Positions 31,033-35,644 of a stretch of 35,644 nucleotides of DNA are shown one piece after another (position 1 is the first letter of the stretch; each line of letters opens with the position of its first letter). A model generated the notes under the pieces. The model was not told the origin of the DNA, made no database searches, and worked only from the letters and a program-made list of their open reading frames with translations. The stretch is from Scatomorpha merdavium (GTDB lineage Bacteria > Bacillota > Clostridia > Oscillospirales > Oscillospiraceae), in contig DVIJ01000072.1 in assembly GCA_018711415.1 (NCBI GenBank), positions 1-35,644 on the forward strand. Reading direction: 5' to 3'. Made by a program: the position numbers and the translations under genes.

Positions 31033-32280
31033 CTAACTACGAACCTTGATGCCGATATTGTATTCGCCAACGGCTCCGGCGTCCGTAAAGCCGTCTACGA
31101 CTATCCGGACAGGCACAAACATATCGCCGCTCTGCGTGATGTCTGAAAGGTCCGCCACAGCGCTGAGATTAGAGGGCTGGAGCTGGTCCAGCACGTCCTG
31201 CGGAGCCCTGATCCTGACTTCGAGGCTCTGCGTTGTAATCTCCTCAAGCGTATACCCGCTCGGCAGGTTCCGTGTGCTGATGTTCGTCACGGTGAACACC
31301 TTGGTGTCCACACCGGTGATCTCTATCTTGACATCCGCCTGAGCCACGCCCGTCACGTTCTCCACCCCGTTGGGCAGGGGAATGAGGTAGGTGTCCTGGT
31401 GAGTGAGCGAGAAATCCGTGAGGTCTATCGTCGCCAGGTCTATGCGGTTTATGCCGCTGACTATCTCTGTATCGCCGGAGATCATGATCTTGTTCGGCTC
31501 AATGCTGATGACCGTGTTCTCCTCCGTAGCGCCCGCGCCGTAGACGCACTGCACATACAGCGGAACTTCCTTCATCATGCTTATCGGTATCGTGACCGTC
31601 ACCGTCGGCACGTCGAACTCGAGTCCCTCGGACTCCATGGTGTTGCCGTCCTTGTCTATGAGGACAATGGGGATCTCCGCCGTCCTCGTCATCGTAAGGT
31701 CGTCGCCGCCCATTTCCGCATAGATATGGTCGATCTTTTCAAGCATGGACTCGGGTCCGGAGACCTTTATCGTCTTGGGCTCAAACTCGACCTCGCCCGC
31801 GATGTAGTTCTCCGCGGTGCTTCCGACGAACTTGGCCTCCACAGGCACGGACTTCGAGGACATCTTCGTCACGTCGAAGCTGATGGTCTGCGGGTTGCTG
31901 CTCACGAGGCTGACCGCGTCCTCATTGACGTTGTCCGGGTAAGTGAGGGTATAGTACTGCGTCAGCGTGCCGGTGGAGCTTATGAGCGAGACGTCTATTA
32001 CCGCCTTTACGTCCGAAGCCGATAGCGTGCCTATGTTGCCCCTGGTACCGCTTATCTTCACCGAGACCGTCTCTGCGCTCACGTTCGTGACGACATAGCC
32101 CCTCGTCGCCTGGAGGGTATCCTCGCCTATGAGCATTACCTCCACGTTGTTGAAAGACTGTGTAATGATCTCCTCCTGAGTGCCGGTTATATACACCCAG
32201 ATGAAAAGCGAGGCGATCAGTGATATGACGGCCCAGAAGACCTTGCTGTCCAACAGCTTGTTCTTTTTCTTGTTAGTCAT
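31033..32280 (-). CDS. cdaR: YbbR-domain regulator of c-di-AMP synthesis (CdaR)
   Basis: 415 residues. One N-terminal membrane helix (VFWAVISLIASLFIWVYITG) is followed by four YbbR beta modules outside the cell; recurring marks are the patterns KTIKVSGPESMLEKIDHI and KIMISGDTEIVSGINRI. CdaR modulates the membrane cyclase CdaA in Bacillus and Listeria. Its ATG overlaps the cdaA stop (TAATG), so the pair is co-translated. Confidence 0.94.
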   Translation of the reverse strand: MTNKKKNKLLDSKVFWAVISLIASLFIWVYITGTQEEIITQSFNNVEVMLIGEDTLQATRGYVVTNVSAETVSVKISGTRGNIGTLSASDVKAVIDVSLISSTGTLTQYYTLTYPDNVNEDAVSLVSSNPQTISFDVTKMSSKSVPVEAKFVGSTAENYIAGEVEFEPKTIKVSGPESMLEKIDHIYAEMGGDDLTMTRTAEIPIVLIDKDGNTMESEGLEFDVPTVTVTIPISMMKEVPLYVQCVYGAGATEENTVISIEPNKIMISGDTEIVSGINRIDLATIDLTDFSLTHQDTYLIPLPNGVENVTGVAQADVKIEITGVDTKVFTVTNISTRNLPSGYTLEEITTQSLEVRIRAPQDVLDQLQPSNLSAVADLSDITQSGDMFVPVRIVVDGFTDAGAVGEYNIGIKVRS

Positions 32281-33146
32281 TACTTCTTCACCTTGAGTGT
32301 CCTTAGCGAAGCGATAAGCCCCGCGAGACCCTTTTTCTGCACCGTCTCCTCGTCCGACATGAGCTCCGCTCTCAGTATCTTCTCCAGCATCTCCGGCGTC
32401 AGGTGACGCTTGAGCATGCCGTCCATTGCAACTGAAATGGAACCCGTCTCCTCAGACACTATGACCACCACCGCATCCGAGTGCTCGCTCATTCCAATGC
32501 CCGCGCGGTGCCTCATGCCAAGGTCGCTGCTGAGGCTCGCATTCTGCGACAGCGGCAGCATGCAGCCGCCCGCCGCCAGTCTGCCCTCCCGGATTATCAC
32601 AGCGCCGTCGTGCAGGGGAGCCTTTACAAAGAAGATGTTCCGCAGCAGTTCGCTCGTAACGTCCGCGTTCACGATGGTACCCGTGCTCATCTGCTCGTTC
32701 AGGCTTATCATCCGCTCAAACACTATTAGCGCGCCCGTCTTGGATTCGGACATCGAGGCACAGGCCAGGACAGTCTGGTTTATCGTTGACTCAAAAGTCA
32801 TAGGCGCGGAGCTGCCGCCGAAAAAGTACATGAATCTGCCGCTGCCCATGCGCTCGAGCAAGCGCCGCAGCTCCGGCTGGAAGATTATCACCAGCGCAAT
32901 AAAGCCGAGCTCCACCGTCGCCTTGAGGAACGAATTTATCATCCTCAGCTTCAGAAGGTCCGAAAGCCAGAGAGCCAGCAGTATGAAAACTATACCCCTT
33001 GCGACCCTCGTTGTATTCGTCCTTTTGATCAGCCCTATGGCGACATAGATGAGCACGGCGACAAGCAGGATATCAACGATATCCGAAGCCTGTACTGTTA
33101 ACATATAGTTTATTGCATTGGATAGTACGGATTTTATATTTTCCAT
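32280..33146 (-). CDS. cdaA: Membrane diadenylate cyclase CdaA
   Basis: 288 residues. It makes c-di-AMP from two ATP. Three N-terminal helices (about 24-42, 48-64 and 78-90) precede the DAC domain, which has the catalytic DGA at 180-182 (APLHDGAVIIREG) and RHR at 212-214 (MRHRAGIGMSE). The ATG has GGGGAC upstream and lies about 64 bases after the predicted transcription start. glmM, which normally follows cdaR, is not in view. Confidence 0.97.
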   Translation of the reverse strand: MENIKSVLSNAINYMLTVQASDIVDILLVAVLIYVAIGLIKRTNTTRVARGIVFILLALWLSDLLKLRMINSFLKATVELGFIALVIIFQPELRRLLERMGSGRFMYFFGGSSAPMTFESTINQTVLACASMSESKTGALIVFERMISLNEQMSTGTIVNADVTSELLRNIFFVKAPLHDGAVIIREGRLAAGGCMLPLSQNASLSSDLGMRHRAGIGMSEHSDAVVVIVSEETGSISVAMDGMLKRHLTPEMLEKILRAELMSDEETVQKKGLAGLIASLRTLKVKK

Positions 33147-33216
33147 AAGCCTGTCCCCACAGCTTCCGTACCGCGCGCCTCGGCCAACTTGCCGGGGCGC
33201 AGCGATTAGTCATAGT

Positions 33217-33245
33217 ATTATACAATAAGTGGCCGAAAATAGCAA
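33217..33245 (-). promoter_or_regulatory. Sigma-A-type promoter of the cdaA-rsgA gene block
   Basis: On the - strand TTGCTA (33240-33245), 17 bases, and perfect TATAAT (33217-33222). The start would be near 33210. It lies directly after the stop of the preceding cysteine desulfurase-family gene; no terminator separates that gene from it, so read-through is possible. Confidence 0.86.
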
Positions 33246-33251
33246 CTCCAT

Positions 33252-34382
33252 TTACGCGCCGCGCGCTGATTTGACGATCTCTCTGAGAACCTGTGCCGCT
33301 CTCAGGACCGCGTTCGCAGAGTTGAATGGCGAAAAGCTGAAACGAACCGTGCCGCTTTCCAGCGTTCCAGCGCTCTCATGCGCCGTCGGCGCACAGTGCA
33401 GCCCCGCCCGGACGCAGACTCCGGCTCTGCCCAGGGCCTCGCCCAGTTCCTCGCAGCCAATGCGTCCATGCCGCACGGACAGGACGCCGGACTGAGTCAG
33501 GCTGTCCGCCGCCGCGAAAACCTCCAGGTCCGGTACGCTCTCCAGCGCCCCGGCCAGCAGGACCGTCAGCTCCCGCTCGTGAGCGCCTATCTCTGCCGTG
33601 CCGTGCGCCCTCACATATTGAGCTCCCGCCAACAGGCCTGCTATGCCGGGGATGTTGTGCGTCCCGACCTCGAGTCTGTCCGGCAGAAAATCCGGCATGG
33701 ACTGGCTGCGGCTTTCCGAGCCTGTGCCTCCGGCCATCAGCGGTCTGGCCTCGCCCCTGCACAGCAGGACGCCCGTCCCCTGTGGTCCGAGCAGCCCCTT
33801 GTGTCCGGGCATGGCGATGAACTCCGCGCCCAGACGGCGCGCGTCCACCTCCAGAACCCCCGCCGACTGCGAGGCGTCCACGATGAGCGGGACTCCGTAT
33901 TCACGGCACAGCTCCGCTATCTCATAGATGGGCAGTATGAACCCGAACACATTCGAAACATGAGTGCACACAACGCAGGCCGCGCCGGGTATCTTGGACC
34001 GGAACGCCTCTATCGTCGAGGCGCTGTCGAACACCGGCGCCCAGGCGACGTCCACATCCGCGCCGAGCATTCTCAGCGGCCTCGTGACGGCATTGTGCTC
34101 CCAGCCTGATACGACTACGCGGTCCCCCGCGGAGACCAGCGTGTTGATGGCGATGTTCAGCCCGTGCGTTGCATTCATGGTGAACACGACGTCCTCAGGC
34201 TCCGGAACCTTGAAGAGCTCCGCAAGGCACACGCGGCAATCATAGGCAGTTTCCGCGGCGCGAAGGGCAGGTCTGTGTCCTCCTCGTCCGGGACTTGCCA
34301 TCGTGCGCATGGCGTTCTGGACGGCCATGTGTACGCTGCGCGGCTTCAGCAGACTGGTGGCGGCGCTGTCAAGGTAGATCAT
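33252..34382 (-). CDS. Cysteine desulfurase-family PLP enzyme (class V aminotransferase fold)
   Basis: 376 residues. It begins IYLDSAATSLLKP, has TMNATHGLNIAINTLV, the PLP-Asp region PLIVDASQSAG and the Schiff-base Lys in MPGHKGLLGPQGTGVLL, plus RAGLHCAP near the end with a Cys that may be the persulfide carrier. The pattern fits the subfamily first named for Enterococcus EF2568 (TIGR01977), which often sits by selenium or DUF3343 genes. It probably mobilises sulfur (or selenium) from cysteine. GGAGGTG precedes the ATG, which overlaps the DUF3343 stop. Confidence 0.85.
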   Translation of the reverse strand: MIYLDSAATSLLKPRSVHMAVQNAMRTMASPGRGGHRPALRAAETAYDCRVCLAELFKVPEPEDVVFTMNATHGLNIAINTLVSAGDRVVVSGWEHNAVTRPLRMLGADVDVAWAPVFDSASTIEAFRSKIPGAACVVCTHVSNVFGFILPIYEIAELCREYGVPLIVDASQSAGVLEVDARRLGAEFIAMPGHKGLLGPQGTGVLLCRGEARPLMAGGTGSESRSQSMPDFLPDRLEVGTHNIPGIAGLLAGAQYVRAHGTAEIGAHERELTVLLAGALESVPDLEVFAAADSLTQSGVLSVRHGRIGCEELGEALGRAGVCVRAGLHCAPTAHESAGTLESGTVRFSFSPFNSANAVLRAAQVLREIVKSARGA

Positions 34383-34627
34383 CCCGCCACCTCCGTGTAG
34401 CCGTCCTCGTCCTCACGGAACAGCTTGCCGAAGCTCGCTCCGCCGCGCCGCAGCACGCCCAGTGCCTGCTGGAAGCGCTGCTCCGCCACCTTTACGCACC
34501 ACGCGCAGCCGGTCCCGCTCAGACCCTGCGGGGCGCGGGAGATGGTAGCCGTGATACCCGAACGCTCCAACATTCTTGCCGCCCTCTGCGCATAGGTCTG
34601 TGAACGGCACATAATGATATATCGCAT
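34379..34627 (-). CDS. DUF3343-family protein
   Basis: 82 residues. RYIIMCRSQTYAQRAARMLE and then APQGLSGTGCAWCVKV fit DUF3343, a small domain with a conserved SGTGCA loop, possibly a sulfur or putative Se-sulfur carrier partner. The Cys pair (CAWC) could carry the persulfide. GGGAGG with an AT spacer lies upstream. It is coupled to the desulfurase-like gene through ATGA, which supports a joint role. Function is not established. Confidence 0.82.
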   Translation of the reverse strand: MRYIIMCRSQTYAQRAARMLERSGITATISRAPQGLSGTGCAWCVKVAEQRFQQALGVLRRGGASFGKLFREDEDGYTEVAG

Positions 34628-34673
34628 AAAAAATCCTCCCGCATGTCAATGAAGCGTACTCCATTCTATGCGG
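34628..34673 (-). other. Weak hairpin with six T before the DUF3343 start
   Basis: On the - strand CCGCAT pairs with ATGCGG, and inside AATG with CATT; then GGGAGGATTTTTT leads into the ATG. It may be a leaky terminator after ispF that overlaps the ribosome site. The stem is short, so I give it little weight. Confidence 0.3.
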
Positions 34674-34690
34674 ATGGATCGTGTTTGACA

Positions 34691-35161
34691 TCAACCCTCT
34701 ATGAGCGCGACAGCCTGAGCCGCGATCCCCTGCCCGGAGCCGGTGAAACCGAGGCGTTCCTCAGTCGTTGCCTTGACGCTGACGCGCGCGACGTCCACGT
34801 CCAGCGCCGCGGCAATGTTTGCGCGCATCCTCTGGATATGCGGCGCGAGCTTCGGCGCCTGAGCTATAACGGTAGAGTCCAGATTGCCTATCTCAAAGCC
34901 CTCGGCCCTGAGCCTTTTGCCGACCTCTCGGAGCAGGGCCAGGCTGTCCGCCCCCTCATAGGCAGGGTCGCTGTCCGGGAAGAGCTTGCCGATATCGCCC
35001 AGCGCCGCCGCGCCGAGCAGGGCATCCATTATGGCGTGGACCAGCACATCCGCGTCCGAGTGACCCAGCAGTCCTTTGTCATACTCGATTTCCACGCCGC
35101 CCAATATCAGTTTGCGGCCTTCCACCAGCCTGTGTACGTCGTAGCCCTGGCCTATCCTCAC
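34691..35161 (-). CDS. ispF: 2-C-methyl-D-erythritol 2,4-cyclodiphosphate synthase
   Basis: 156 residues, complete. Metal ligands Asp8 and His10 (GYDVHR) and His42 (ADVLVHAIMD) are present, with IGKLFPDSDPAYEGADSL and VKATTEERLGFTG as family marks. It makes the cyclodiphosphate of the MEP isoprenoid pathway. The start is GTG, sharing bases with the ispD stop (GTGA), with AGGGGTG upstream. Confidence 0.97.
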   Translation of the reverse strand: MRIGQGYDVHRLVEGRKLILGGVEIEYDKGLLGHSDADVLVHAIMDALLGAAALGDIGKLFPDSDPAYEGADSLALLREVGKRLRAEGFEIGNLDSTVIAQAPKLAPHIQRMRANIAAALDVDVARVSVKATTEERLGFTGSGQGIAAQAVALIEG

Positions 35162-35644
35162 AGAAATTCACCCCTTGCGTCTATGATAGCCGATGCCGCG
35201 AATATGTCCGCCGGAGTCGTGAGCTTGAGGTTTTCCTCAGAGCCCTCCACCAGGAACACCTCCGCGTCCATCAGCATGACCGCCGCGCAGTCGTCTGTAA
35301 GAGACACGCCAAGTCGGGCGGCGTCGCCCAGTGCGGCGCGTATCAGCTCAGCGCGGAACACCTGGGGCGTCTGCATTAGATAAAGCTCGTCCCGCTCCAG
35401 GGTCCGCAGCACCCTGCCGCCGCGAGCCTGGCGCACTGTGTCCTTCACATGTATGGCGGGGGCGGCCGCGCCGCGTTCCGCTGCGGCTCTCACGGCTCTC
35501 TCCACTATTTCGCGCGTCACGAGCGGCCTGGCGCCGTCGTGAATGGCGATGAGCTCCGCCCTATCCGAGCACTCGCACACGCCCTTCCAAGCCGACTGCG
35601 TTCTGTCCGCGCCACCCTCGACCACGCATTTGAGCTTTCTTATG
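35158..35644 (-). CDS. ispD: 2-C-methyl-D-erythritol 4-phosphate cytidylyltransferase, 5' partial
   Basis: The frame stays open to the window edge, so the N-terminus with the CTP-binding loop lies outside. About 161 residues remain: VVEGGADRTQSA, AIHDGARPLVTREIVERAV, LMQTPQVFRAELI and the end DIFAASAII. These are standard IspD motifs. It performs the third MEP-pathway step and is co-translated with ispF. Confidence 0.95.
   Translation of the reverse strand, partial: IRKLKCVVEGGADRTQSAWKGVCECSDRAELIAIHDGARPLVTREIVERAVRAAAERGAAAPAIHVKDTVRQARGGRVLRTLERDELYLMQTPQVFRAELIRAALGDAARLGVSLTDDCAAVMLMDAEVFLVEGSEENLKLTTPADIFAASAIIDARGEFL

Overview
The window reads as chromosomal DNA from a GC-rich, anaerobic, spore-forming Clostridia, most likely an Oscillospiraceae-type gut bacterium. 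This rests on four things: third codon positions are strongly G/C; there is a ferredoxin-dependent 2-oxoacid oxidoreductase; sporulation genes are present (a SipL-type DUF3794-LysM protein and a 26-codon SpoVM-like gene); and there is a GH112 phosphorylase operon for host-type glycans. The taxonomic call is inference. No tRNA, rRNA, CRISPR array, insertion sequence or prophage was seen.

Layout. Genes from 1 to 10675 lie on the + strand and everything from 10731 to the end lies on the - strand. The strands meet once, at a bidirectional terminator at 10689-10724. (1) 1-5400: a sugar ABC transporter (solute-binding protein cut by the window edge, two permeases), a tiny membrane protein and a GH112 beta-galactoside phosphorylase, closed by a terminator. 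(2) 5401-6101: a remnant of an HTH regulator and a small secreted protein with its own promoter and terminator. (3) 6121-10675: exopolyphosphatase, polyphosphate kinase and a GT-C (PIG-V-like) membrane glycosyltransferase. (4) 10731-12725: an orphan lipoprotein joining a propeller-like region to a solute-binding domain. (5) 12848-16311: a 2-oxoacid:ferredoxin oxidoreductase operon (four subunits) led by a P-loop ATPase, with a clear promoter and terminator. (6) 16326-17164: yebC as a single-gene unit. (7) 17187-19129: sipL, spoVM and a 52-residue membrane protein. (8) 19127-33245: fifteen tightly packed genes running from cdaA to rsgA. (9) 33252-35644: a cysteine desulfurase-family gene with a DUF3343 gene, then ispF and the end of ispD.

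How the genes work together. Block 8 extends the classical Bacillus order (yicC-remA-gmk-rpoZ-priA-def-fmt-rsmB-rlmN-prpC-prkC-rsgA ... spoVM). Here it is led by cdaA-cdaR (c-di-AMP synthesis) and rseC, behind a good sigma-A promoter, with no strong internal terminator recognised. Nucleotide signalling, translation initiation, rRNA modification, replication restart and Ser/Thr phosphorylation may therefore share one transcript. Beyond rsgA, spoVM and sipL, whose products both act through SpoIVA in known spore formers, lie next to each other. They share an upstream uncharacterised membrane protein and a sigma-E-like promoter candidate. This small sporulation cluster, with a gene too short for normal ORF calling, is the most interesting part of the window.
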